The translations under genes were made by a program, and so were the position numbers. Below are positions 23,471-29,838 of a DNA stretch of 29,838 nucleotides, in pieces. The first letter of the stretch is position 1. Every line of letters starts with the position of its first letter. Source of the DNA: JAVVUJ01 sp964582545 (GTDB lineage: Bacteria > Bacillota > Clostridia > Peptostreptococcales > Anaerovoracaceae); the NCBI GenBank assembly GCA_964582545.1, contig CAZOSB010000028.1, positions 1 through 29,838 of the forward strand, written 5' to 3'. Below the pieces are notes generated by a model, which saw nothing but the letters and a program-made list of their open reading frames with translations, had not been told where the DNA came from and searched no databases.

Positions 23471-24609
23471 TTGATTCCTCCTATGGCCTGCTTTAAGTCC
23501 TCAATAAGATCCTGCGCATCTTCAATTCCTACAGAAATTCTCAGAAGCCTCTCATTTATACCTCGCGCTTCTCTCTCTGCCTTGGGGACATCTGCATGGG
23601 TTTGAAGCATAGGGTATGTTATCAAGGTTTCCACTCCCCCAAGACTTTCCGCAAACAGAATCAATTGAACCCTTTCAAGGATCCTCACCGCAGTTTCTTC
23701 CCTGTCGACCTCAAAGGAAATCATGGAACCAAAACCACATGCTTGTCCTTTAGAGATTTCTATATCGGGGTGTCCTTCAAGCCCTACATAATGGACTGCT
23801 GTCACATTCTTTTGCGTAAGTAACCAATTGGCTATGGTTATGGCGTTAGCTTGCGCCTTTTCCATACGGATAGCCAAGGTTTTAATTCCACGAATGAGCA
23901 AAAAACTGTCAAAAGGTGATAGGCAAGCACCTGTGGTCTTATAGATAAAGCGTAATTTTTCAGCAATTTCTGCACTTTTAGTAACCAAAAATCCTGCAAG
24001 CGTGTCGTTATGGCCGCTCAAATACTTGGTTCCACTGTGTAAAACTACGTCTGCACCAAGGGAAAGTGGTTTCTGAAAATACGGCGTGAGAAAGGTATTG
24101 TCCACGATCAGCAGTATCTCCCTGCCCTCAATCAAGCGCTTCACAGCAGCAATATCGGTGACGTGCATCATGGGGTTTGTTGGTGTTTCAATAAAAATTG
24201 CTCTTGTATCTTTTGTGATTTTTTCTTCTATCTTCGATAGATCGCCCGTGTCTACAAAATCAATTTTAAGACCGTTTTTCTTTGAAATATTGTTGAATAG
24301 CCTTATGGCTCCACCGTATAAATCATCGGTTGCAAGGATATGGTCATTTGGGGAAAACAACTCCATGAGTGCCATAATTGCAGCCATTCCGCTTGAAAAT
24401 GCAAGGGCATCCACGCCATTTTCAAGTCCTGCAACGATTTCTTCCACCGCTTCCCTCGTAGGGTTTTGCAGTCTCGAATAGTCATACCCAGTACTTTTAT
24501 TTACACCGAGATGCGCAAATGTAGCCGATTGATAAATTGGTACGGAAATCGCACCTGTCAGATTTGATTTATCCCTATAGCCATGAACGCAAACTGTCTC
24601 TCTTCTCAT
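23467..24609 (-). CDS. Cys/Met metabolism PLP enzyme (cystathionine gamma-synthase / gamma-lyase type)
   Basis: A 380-residue trans-sulfuration enzyme of the MetB/MetC/CGL family. Evidence: YQSATF near 26-31, phosphate-loop YSRLQNPTREAVE (44-56), SSGMAAIMAL (72-81), ETPTNP (141-146), VDNTFLTPY and the PLP lysine Lys195 in HSGTKYLSGHND, then the C-terminal GGVETLITYP and RISVGIED. The ATG at 24609 sits behind AAGGGTG; a GTG nine bases upstream is less well spaced. Sequence alone does not separate gamma-synthase from gamma-lyase or homocysteine-forming variants, so no symbol is given. Its promoter is at 24725-24753 and malY-like and mnmA genes follow. Confidence 0.9.
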   Translation of the reverse strand: MRRETVCVHGYRDKSNLTGAISVPIYQSATFAHLGVNKSTGYDYSRLQNPTREAVEEIVAGLENGVDALAFSSGMAAIMALMELFSPNDHILATDDLYGGAIRLFNNISKKNGLKIDFVDTGDLSKIEEKITKDTRAIFIETPTNPMMHVTDIAAVKRLIEGREILLIVDNTFLTPYFQKPLSLGADVVLHSGTKYLSGHNDTLAGFLVTKSAEIAEKLRFIYKTTGACLSPFDSFLLIRGIKTLAIRMEKAQANAITIANWLLTQKNVTAVHYVGLEGHPDIEISKGQACGFGSMISFEVDREETAVRILERVQLILFAESLGGVETLITYPMLQTHADVPKAEREARGINERLLRISVGIEDAQDLIEDLKQAIGGIN

Positions 24610-24634
24610 ATAAATCACCCTTCTCTATCATTCG

Positions 24635-24674
24635 CAACGCGCTGAGTAGCCAAAACCCTATTTTACCGCGCTTG
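24635..24674 (-). promoter_or_regulatory. Hairpin in the 5' leader of the sulfur cluster
   Basis: CAAGCGCG (24674-24667) can pair with CGCGTTG (24641-24635) leaving one bulged G, around a 25-base loop that itself holds AAAA/TTTT. The GC-rich arms stand out in very AT-rich DNA and lie between the promoter and the ribosome site. It does not match S-box, T-box or other riboswitch cores that I know. It could be a regulatory leader or an operator. Confidence 0.4.
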
Positions 24675-24724
24675 TAGACAAAATATCTATTTATTTAAAA
24701 CTTTGATATTTATTATTTTTAAAC

Positions 24725-24753
24725 ATTATATATTAAGTTATGTCTAATATCAA
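24725..24753 (-). promoter_or_regulatory. Promoter of the sulfur/mnmA cluster
   Basis: TTGATA (24753-24748), a 17-base spacer and TATAAT (24730-24725) on the minus strand. Predicted start near 24718, giving an untranslated leader of about 110 bases. It lies in the 377-base gap 24610-24986, which otherwise holds two hairpins, a weak terminator and AT-rich sequence without any gene. Confidence 0.75.
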
Positions 24754-24797
24754 TACATATTTTACATATATGATTAATTATTTATATTTAGTTATAG

Positions 24798-24820
24798 AAA
24801 AAGCAAGTTTTTAAACCTGC
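24798..24820 (-). terminator. Probable terminator upstream of the sulfur cluster
   Basis: GCAGGTTT (24820-24813) pairs with AAACTTGC (24810-24803) with one G-U pair, followed by five T (24802-24798). The loop is only two to four bases. It probably ends the gpr-spoIIP transcript about 170 bases after the small secreted-protein gene and just before the next promoter. Confidence 0.55.
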
Positions 24821-24957
24821 CTATCATAATTATTATTTTAATGTTTTTTTAGGCTATAAATCAAATTACTCTTTATTATTAATAAATGCAAGCATTTTTG
24901 ATATATCAACCATGTGGGTTTCGGCTATAATCCTAAAAATCCCATGGCACTTTAATT

Positions 24958-24986
24958 TATAATAAATTCCTGCGGGCTTTATTATA
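24958..24986 (-). repeat. AT-rich stem-loop right after the small-protein stop
   Basis: Perfect 9-bp inverted repeat TATAATAAA / TTTATTATA with an 11-base GC-rich loop, beginning at the very next base after the TGA of the gene at 24987. There is no clean T-run. A further imperfect hairpin (CCATGGG with CCCACATGG, 24947-24910) follows. These may be 3' mRNA structures. Confidence 0.45.
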
Positions 24987-25331
24987 TCACAACAGCTGGC
25001 TCTTAAAAGCTGCATAATCGATATTTTCTTTTTCAATTCCTAATGCCAGCTTTACGTCCTCCACACGTTGGGCGAAATAAATTTTGCCCTCTTTATACTT
25101 TTCATTGACAGTATCGTTGATGTTGTCCCACTTTTCCTCTATCTGAGCCACGTTTACCGATGCGGTTTTGCCTAAAAGCACTATGGAAACATGGCTTTCG
25201 CCGGTTTTTTTCACCACAGGAATCAGAAAGCTATCTTCATCTAACATATCGGAATAAGCTGCATCCACTGCCACAAAGGCAAATACTGCCAACATTGTCA
25301 CAATAAAAACCATGGTCTTTTTCATAAACAT
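24987..25331 (-). CDS. Small exported protein after spoIIP (unknown function)
   Basis: A 114-residue protein I do not recognise by sequence. It begins with a basic MFMKKT, a hydrophobic segment (about 7-22) and a possible signal-peptidase site near VDAAYS, so it is likely exported or membrane-tethered. The rest is soluble and charged, with a helical stretch (WDNINDTVNEKYKEG). The first ATG has GGGAGG at 8 bases. It lies 40 bases after spoIIP. In Bacillus the small gene yqxA occupies the same place between spoIIP and lepA; the position is equivalent, but I see no clear sequence match. A sporulation role is an inference from position only. Confidence 0.75.
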   Translation of the reverse strand: MFMKKTMVFIVTMLAVFAFVAVDAAYSDMLDEDSFLIPVVKKTGESHVSIVLLGKTASVNVAQIEEKWDNINDTVNEKYKEGKIYFAQRVEDVKLALGIEKENIDYAAFKSQLL

Positions 25332-25371
25332 TCTGATTTCCTCCCATCATACGATTACTTTTTCTTTACCT

Positions 25372-26331
25372 TTACATTTCCTTCAATACCTCCGCAAGAA
25401 CATTGGCAAAATATTTTGCTGTTAATCTAACTTCTTCAATGTCATTGCGATTATTTCCTACTTCTAAAAGAAGAGAGTTGTTGAATATGTACTGGTTGTA
25501 TTTATAGTCCTTTTCGATAATCCTACCTCCAAACCCGGGATACATGCTCTCTGCTTTGGCGTTTATCTTATTTGCAAAATCTTTTAATGCTTTGGAGTTT
25601 TCATTTCCATTTCCTACCACCAAGCTATAGGGTGCTACTTTCTGTCCTTCGATGGTCACCGTCTTTCCTCCTGCGGAATAGGCTGATGCATCGCGATGCA
25701 GATCGATAATGACTTTAGCTGACGAATATTTTGCTAACATGGACTTAGCAGTTTCTAAGGATCTGCTATAGGACTGATTATAGGATGGAGAATCATGAAG
25801 GGTTTTATCATGAACGATTCCAATTCCTTTTTGATCCAGCTCGTAAGCCATCACATCCCCCACTTCCCTGACCGTTGCAAACTCATCAATGGTATGGAAG
25901 TTTCCAAAATCCACGGGCATGAAGGATTCTGTGGCATGAGTGTGATAAATCAACACTGCAGGGTTGTCACTATTGGCAGTTTGGGGTACCTTTGGTAAAT
26001 CAGATACAACTTTTGGGGTGTCCTCACCCTCTTGTGTCAAATAATCTAAAGGATTGGTATCTGCGGTAGCTATGAGAATCTTACTTCTGGCGTCAGTGGA
26101 TGAACCTCTACTTACCGTGGGGAAAACACTTTCTAAACAAAGTAATGCAATATTTTCTACCGCTGATTCCGTCGATACCACCCCTGTATTTCTCAAGTCT
26201 GAAAGCGTTACCACAGAAGTCAACAAACAGACCGATACAACCAAAAGCAGGGAAAAGGATTTGCTTAATCCTCTCTCTTGTCCTACTTTCGCCCTCCTGC
26301 TATTGATTCTTCCACGCCTTTCGTAATTCAT
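25372..26331 (-). CDS. spoIIP: Stage II sporulation protein P
   Basis: Peptidoglycan hydrolase of the SpoIIDMP machine, which thins the septum and drives engulfment of the forespore. Taking the ATG at 26331 (a GTG nine bases upstream is also possible) gives 319 residues. It has a basic cytoplasmic end, one membrane helix (about 24-45), a variable stalk, then the SpoIIP domain with IYHTHATESF (128-137), VIIDLHRDA (207-215) and NNSLLLEVGNN (284-294), which carry the expected metal-site His and Glu residues. It follows gpr by 36 bases, the same order as in Bacillus. Its presence indicates an endospore former. Confidence 0.93.
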   Translation of the reverse strand: MNYERRGRINSRRAKVGQERGLSKSFSLLLVVSVCLLTSVVTLSDLRNTGVVSTESAVENIALLCLESVFPTVSRGSSTDARSKILIATADTNPLDYLTQEGEDTPKVVSDLPKVPQTANSDNPAVLIYHTHATESFMPVDFGNFHTIDEFATVREVGDVMAYELDQKGIGIVHDKTLHDSPSYNQSYSRSLETAKSMLAKYSSAKVIIDLHRDASAYSAGGKTVTIEGQKVAPYSLVVGNGNENSKALKDFANKINAKAESMYPGFGGRIIEKDYKYNQYIFNNSLLLEVGNNRNDIEEVRLTAKYFANVLAEVLKEM

Positions 26332-26367
26332 ATACCCCACAATCCTTTCCTTCGTAAATTTTCGTCA

Positions 26368-27264
26368 TTAAGAGTATATGCCGGGATGAAGAGTTATATT
26401 AATTCCATTTGCAATAATATCCGAAAAATCTTTAACAACTTGATCGATATCTGTGGTAGTGACAATCATATCTAAGTTTTGTTTTTCTAAATGTTGCTCC
26501 GCTTCCTTCTCATCCTTTAAAAAGTCTGAGACTCCTTCCAAAATCAGAGTCTTTGAATCGATTACCGTCGGTACACCTATGGCGATAACCTTTACTCCTA
26601 AGCTGTCTTGATTTAATTCCTTTCTCATGTTTCCCGTGCCGGTTCCAGGAGCGATACCGGTATCGTTAATTTGAATGGTAGTGCTGATTCGCTCTGCTTT
26701 TCTGGCTGCCAAAGAGTCTATGGCAATTACCACTTCAGGCTCCACCAGCTGAACCATACGCTTAATATGTTCGGCAGTTTCGATTCCTGTGGAAGCCATC
26801 ACTCCCGGAATAAATCCACTAACACAGGACATTTCATAATCTCCGTCCGCCTCGTAAACTAAAAAAAGCTGTCGGGTCACCCTCACTTTAGATACGGTAT
26901 CCGGTCCAAGCGAGTCAGGCGTTATCCTATGATTTCCCAGACCTACTACCAAAACTTTTAATTTAAAATGAAAAGAAATCATTTTTTTTAATTCTTTGGC
27001 TAATATCTTTGCTGCTTTTTTCTTTGTTTCCTCTATTTGAACCTCATCACCATTGATGATTCCCTGAACTTCCAACGTAATGTAATTGCCTTTGGGCTTT
27101 CCTAAAACCTTTTCCCCATTTTCATCAGTGATGGCAATTCTGGTAACAGAAACCTCCTGATCCTTTTCTACCTCGACCTCTACTCCTGAAATTTCAACGC
27201 CTTCACCTTTACTCTCATGGTACATTTCCTTCGTCTCTATAGCCAAATCCGTTCTAAAATTCAT
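26368..27264 (-). CDS. gpr: Germination protease GPR
   Basis: Made in the forespore as a zymogen; it degrades small acid-soluble spore proteins on germination. The 298 residues start MNFRTDLAIET, the typical short propeptide region, and contain VVGLGNHRITPDSLGP (107-121) and VIAIDSLAARKAERISTTIQ (179-198). Asp117 and Asp183 line up with the essential Asp127 and Asp193 of Bacillus megaterium GPR, and NDTGIAPGTGTGN (200-212) is conserved. AAAGGAG lies 6 bases from the ATG. It is divergent from rpsT, as in Bacillus. It is shorter than Bacillus homologues (about 370). No convincing SigG promoter could be read. Confidence 0.95.
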   Translation of the reverse strand: MNFRTDLAIETKEMYHESKGEGVEISGVEVEVEKDQEVSVTRIAITDENGEKVLGKPKGNYITLEVQGIINGDEVQIEETKKKAAKILAKELKKMISFHFKLKVLVVGLGNHRITPDSLGPDTVSKVRVTRQLFLVYEADGDYEMSCVSGFIPGVMASTGIETAEHIKRMVQLVEPEVVIAIDSLAARKAERISTTIQINDTGIAPGTGTGNMRKELNQDSLGVKVIAIGVPTVIDSKTLILEGVSDFLKDEKEAEQHLEKQNLDMIVTTTDIDQVVKDFSDIIANGINITLHPGIYS

Positions 27265-27346
27265 GTTTTTCTCCTTTAGTCACATATGCAACATCTGTAA
27301 ATAGAAATTTTTGATTGTAATAATTGAATGTTTTTTTATTTTTTCC

Positions 27347-27375
27347 TTGATTTCTCATTTCTATTCCTATATACT
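27347..27375 (+). promoter_or_regulatory. rpsT promoter
   Basis: TTGATT (27347-27352), 17-base spacer, TATACT (27370-27375) on the plus strand. The predicted start, near 27382, gives a short leader of about 30 bases with GGGGTG as ribosome site. Confidence 0.75.
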
Positions 27376-27412
27376 TCAAGAAGCGATATTTTAGAAAGTG
27401 GGGTGAAAAGAT

Positions 27413-27679
27413 ATGGCTAACATCAAATCTGCAAAGAAAAGAATCGGCGTTATCGCAAAAAAGACTGCTAGAAACAAGAGAGTTAAGTCACATACAAAAG
27501 AAGTGATCAAAAGCTTCGAAAGTGCTCTGGCAAGCAGCGATATGAATACTGCCAAAGAAAAATTAGTATTAGCAGAAAAGAAATTGATGCAAGCAGCTGC
27601 AAAAGGTACTCTTCATAAAAATGCAGCAGCGAGAAAAGTATCCAGATTGGTTACTAAGTTCAATAAAGCGCAAGCTTAA
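27413..27679 (+). CDS. rpsT: Small ribosomal subunit protein bS20
   Basis: Binds 16S rRNA in the 30S body early in assembly. It is 88 residues, very basic, starting MANIKSAKKRIGVIAKK with the internal AAAKGTLHKNAAARKVSRL motif of the family. It is the only plus-strand gene of the window, with its own promoter and a terminator 50 bases downstream. Its codon use is plain and A-rich as for a highly expressed gene. Divergent to gpr, the same arrangement as in Bacillus. Confidence 0.98.
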   Translation: MANIKSAKKRIGVIAKKTARNKRVKSHTKEVIKSFESALASSDMNTAKEKLVLAEKKLMQAAAKGTLHKNAAARKVSRLVTKFNKAQA

Positions 27680-27730
27680 TCTCACCCGTCCCCACCGTGC
27701 ATAAGTTAAATGCACAGAAATACAAAAAAG

Positions 27731-27759
27731 AAAAGATGGAAGTGTCTCCCATCTTTTTT
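27731..27759. terminator. Bidirectional terminator between rpsT and the EamA gene
   Basis: AAAAGATGG (27731-27739) pairs with CCATCTTTT (27749-27757). On the plus strand the stem runs into TTTTTT (27754-27759), ending rpsT; on the minus strand the same stem runs into CTTTTTTG, ending the EamA gene. It sits between the two convergent genes. Confidence 0.9.
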
Positions 27760-27803
27760 GTTTTATTGTTTGAATTTTAACGTTTTATTTATAATAAGTA
27801 TAG

Positions 27804-28742
27804 TTATACGACATTTCCATTTGTGTCCTCCATAAGCTCAATCTCTTTTGTTTGATTCTTACTTTCCGATAAAAATAGACCCATCAAGGTTAGCACAATG
27901 CCTACAACAGTTGACGTCGTCATTTGTTCTTTTAACACCAAAAAGGATGTGGTAGCTGTAATCACTGGCACCATATAGATGTAGATGCTGGTTTTTACCG
28001 ACCCTAACCATTTCACCGCAAAATTCCATGTGGCAAAGCAAAGTGCAGATGCTCCAAGGCCTAAAAATAATAAATTGAACAAATTTTGTGGAAGTAGAAT
28101 CTGAGATAACTTTATTTGAAAGTCGGTAAAAAATAGCGTGGGTATCATAAACAGCAATCCATAGAAAAAAGTTCGTCTGGTGGTTAGAATGGTAGGATAT
28201 CCAAAGCTATTGACTTTCTTCGTAAGCACGGAATAGACCGCCCAAATGATCGCTGCCATGAATGCCAGGGTATCACCGAGAGGATTCAGCTCAAACCCTG
28301 TTCCTTTGTTAAAGCTGATGAGGTAAATACCCACCATGGCGATGACAAAACCTACATAAAAACGAATTTCTGGACGCCCGCTTTGCAAAAACAGACAACT
28401 GAATATCGCTGTAAAAAACGGGGCAACAGAAATAATCACGCCTACATTAGAGGCACGGGTGTAGTTCAGAGCAATGTTTTCAAACAGATAATACAGCGTA
28501 ATTCCGCATAATCCGGCAGCGGCTATGTACAGTTCCTGTTTCTTTCCTGTAAACTTTAGTTGCTTTGGGTACACAAGCCACAAAGCCCCATAACCTATGA
28601 TAAAGCGAATAAATAATATTTCAATGGGAGAAAAATCTACAAGCAGTAGCTTAGTGGAAACAAATGTGGTTCCCCAAATTAGGATTGTAATAAATGCTAC
28701 CACATGACCTTTTATGGTATTAGGATTTATGTTATGATTCAT
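27804..28742 (-). CDS. EamA/DMT-family membrane transporter
   Basis: A 312-residue protein made of two EamA repeats with about ten membrane helices (first: HVVAFITILIWGTTFVSTKLL; the second repeat starts near DTLAFMAAIIWAVYSVLTKKV). Members of this drug/metabolite superfamily mostly export amino acids, metabolites or toxic compounds; the substrate here cannot be told. The ATG follows AAAGGAGTGGC and lies 11 bases inside the AraC-type regulator gene, so the two are translated together, and the regulator probably controls this transporter. The tail after the last helix (KNQTKEIELMEDTNGNVV) is hydrophilic. Confidence 0.92.
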   Translation of the reverse strand: MNHNINPNTIKGHVVAFITILIWGTTFVSTKLLLVDFSPIEILFIRFIIGYGALWLVYPKQLKFTGKKQELYIAAAGLCGITLYYLFENIALNYTRASNVGVIISVAPFFTAIFSCLFLQSGRPEIRFYVGFVIAMVGIYLISFNKGTGFELNPLGDTLAFMAAIIWAVYSVLTKKVNSFGYPTILTTRRTFFYGLLFMIPTLFFTDFQIKLSQILLPQNLFNLLFLGLGASALCFATWNFAVKWLGSVKTSIYIYMVPVITATTSFLVLKEQMTTSTVVGIVLTLMGLFLSESKNQTKEIELMEDTNGNVV

Positions 28743-29592
28743 GCTGCCACTCCTTTACCGGCTCAATTGGGAGGGGAGTATTCGTAAAAATCCTCTGATA
28801 CTGTTTGGGGGTTAATCCGATAAACTCCTTAAAATAATTGGTAAAATGACTCTGGTCTGAAAATCCTGCCGACATTGCGGCATCAGCGGGTGTGGTTCCT
28901 TCTTCCAAAAGCTTTTTTGCCTTATTCAGTCGCACCGTTTGCAAATAGCGGTATGGAGAAACACCTACCTGCTTTGTGAAGGATCTCAGCAAATAGGACT
29001 TGCTAAAATGGGTCATGGAGAGCAATTCATCCAGAGTGATATTGTCCCCAAAATGTTCTTCCATATATGTGCAAAGCGTTTTGATTTGTTGGTTTGGTTC
29101 TAATATATGAGACTCTTGAAATGGTTCAGAGTATTCTTGCAGGATTTGCTCCAATAAAAAAAATAACGCCTCCTCTTTTCGAAGTCTTGGAGAATTGTCA
29201 ATAATCGCTTCGTATACATCCCTGAGTGCACGTGTGATTCCACTTTGATGGATTACATTCTGTTTAAAATGCGGCATATAATCTTTATCCGTAATATCTT
29301 TTACCGCTTTTCTCATGATTTCTTTACTGATATTAATGGCACGATAATCCAAGGTTTTTCCATCTATAGTATCGCAGAAGTGATTGTCTCCGGGATTAAA
29401 CAAAATTAAATCTCCCGCAGTTAATTCATACTCAACATTTTTGCATTGAAGATGGCGTTTTCCTCCTTCAATAAATCCAATTACATAAAACTCATGAAAG
29501 TGGTTGGGAAATTTCTGGGCAATGCCGCTTAGGTGATAGGCTTCTATTTGTAAATCACGGTCAAAGTAAACTTGACGTTGTTCTTGTAGCAT
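28732..29592 (-). CDS. AraC-family transcriptional regulator
   Basis: A 286-residue regulator: an N-terminal cupin-like ligand domain (HFHEFYVIGFIEGG, LTAGDLILFNPGDNH, within 1-110) and a C-terminal double HTH (about 180-275) with FSKSYLLRSFTKQVGVSPYRYLQ split over recognition helix 1 and SAGFSDQSHFTNYFKEFIGLTPKQY over helix 2. The ATG is preceded by AAAGGGG. It overlaps the downstream EamA gene by 11 bases, which suggests it senses the compound that the transporter moves. The 130 bases upstream show no clean SigA promoter, as often for activator-dependent genes. Confidence 0.93.
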   Translation of the reverse strand: MLQEQRQVYFDRDLQIEAYHLSGIAQKFPNHFHEFYVIGFIEGGKRHLQCKNVEYELTAGDLILFNPGDNHFCDTIDGKTLDYRAINISKEIMRKAVKDITDKDYMPHFKQNVIHQSGITRALRDVYEAIIDNSPRLRKEEALFFLLEQILQEYSEPFQESHILEPNQQIKTLCTYMEEHFGDNITLDELLSMTHFSKSYLLRSFTKQVGVSPYRYLQTVRLNKAKKLLEEGTTPADAAMSAGFSDQSHFTNYFKEFIGLTPKQYQRIFTNTPLPIEPVKEWQHES

Positions 29593-29725
29593 AGTTATCC
29601 CCTTTCAACGTTCTCTCAGACGTCCTAATCTGTGTTTGCTTTACATTATGGGTTTATTTTAACACATTGATTGCTATCATTCTTGTAAGATATTACACTA
29701 TGGAGAGAAAAATATTGCGCTACGG

Positions 29726-29757
29726 AAAAACCGACCCTGAACAACTTCAGAGCCGGT
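29726..29757 (-). terminator. Terminator of a gene outside the window
   Basis: ACCGGCTCTGAA (29757-29746) pairs over 12 positions (two wobbles) with TTCAGGGTCGGT (29741-29730) around loop GTTG, followed by a run of five T (29730-29726) on the minus strand. It must end a minus-strand transcript entering from beyond 29838 and insulates the AraC-type gene. Confidence 0.85.
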
Positions 29758-29794
29758 CACGTTTATTTTTTTAAAATTTTTTCTTATTATGTAG

Positions 29795-29816
29795 GAAATA
29801 TCGCTTGCGATATTTC
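29795..29816. repeat. Perfect 10-bp inverted repeat at the window edge
   Basis: GAAATATCGC (29795-29804) and GCGATATTTC (29807-29816) are separated by TT. No T-run follows on either strand. It lies upstream of the terminator at 29757 in the minus direction and outside any visible gene. It could be an operator, a repeat-element arm or the 3' region of the unseen upstream gene. Confidence 0.5.
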
Positions 29817-29838
29817 TGGAATATCAAAAAAGGTTACC

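Noticed and set aside
24610..24986. SAM (S-box) riboswitch upstream of the sulfur cluster
   Set aside because: The conserved S-box core words around GATGAAACC are not present on the minus strand.
27265..27346. SigG-type promoter for gpr (GCATATGT as -10)
   Set aside because: No GHATR-like -35 box at the right distance; the -10 match alone is too weak.
1..29838. CRISPR array, tRNA/rRNA genes, insertion sequence or prophage
   Set aside because: No regularly spaced repeats, no tRNA-like cloverleaf or rRNA sequence, and no transposase, integrase or phage protein was seen on either strand.

Overview
The window looks like a chromosomal piece of a low-GC, endospore-forming Firmicute, most likely a member of the Clostridia. 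The evidence is the spore genes gpr and spoIIP, strong AGGAGG-type ribosome sites, frequent TTG/GTG starts, and AT-rich promoters with 17-bp spacers. I cannot name the genus from sequence alone. Every protein gene except rpsT lies on the minus strand, so the text below follows transcription from high to low coordinates.

Right end (29.8-27.7 kb): a strong terminator for a gene outside the window, then an AraC-type regulator overlapping a 10-TM EamA exporter gene. This pair converges on rpsT (+) across a bidirectional terminator. From 27.3 to 25.0 kb come gpr (spore protease), spoIIP and a small exported protein. From 24.6 to 21.2 kb, behind a clear promoter, lies a sulfur cluster: a cystathionine gamma-synthase/lyase-type enzyme, a MalY/PatB C-S lyase and the tRNA 2-thiouridylase MnmA.

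Centre (21.1-9.9 kb): one long aromatic supra-operon, aroF-tyrA-aroB-aroA-aroC-pheA-trpD-trpC-trpF-trpB-trpA, with genes overlapping or nearly touching. Together these make DAHP, close and finish the shikimate route to chorismate, and branch to Tyr, Phe and Trp. Missing here are aroD/aroQ, aroE, aroK and trpE/trpG. In front of aroF is the most interesting feature of the window: a consensus promoter, a 34-codon leader peptide with a YFYFYFTWF run, and an intrinsic terminator 24 nt after its stop codon. This is what a ribosome-mediated attenuator sensing all three aromatic amino acids at once should look like.

Left part (9.9-0.06 kb): lepA has its own promoter overlapping the trpA stop codon. 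A signalling operon follows with its own promoter: a CheY-like receiver, a receiver-HD-GYP protein, a lipid-kinase-family protein with an altered GGDGT motif, and a membrane hybrid histidine kinase ending in an HPt domain. Then come hemW and glpK. In Bacillus the order rpsT-gpr-spoIIP-(small gene)-lepA-hemW is a compact block. Here the same genes are in the same order but separated by the sulfur/aromatic cluster and by the signalling operon.
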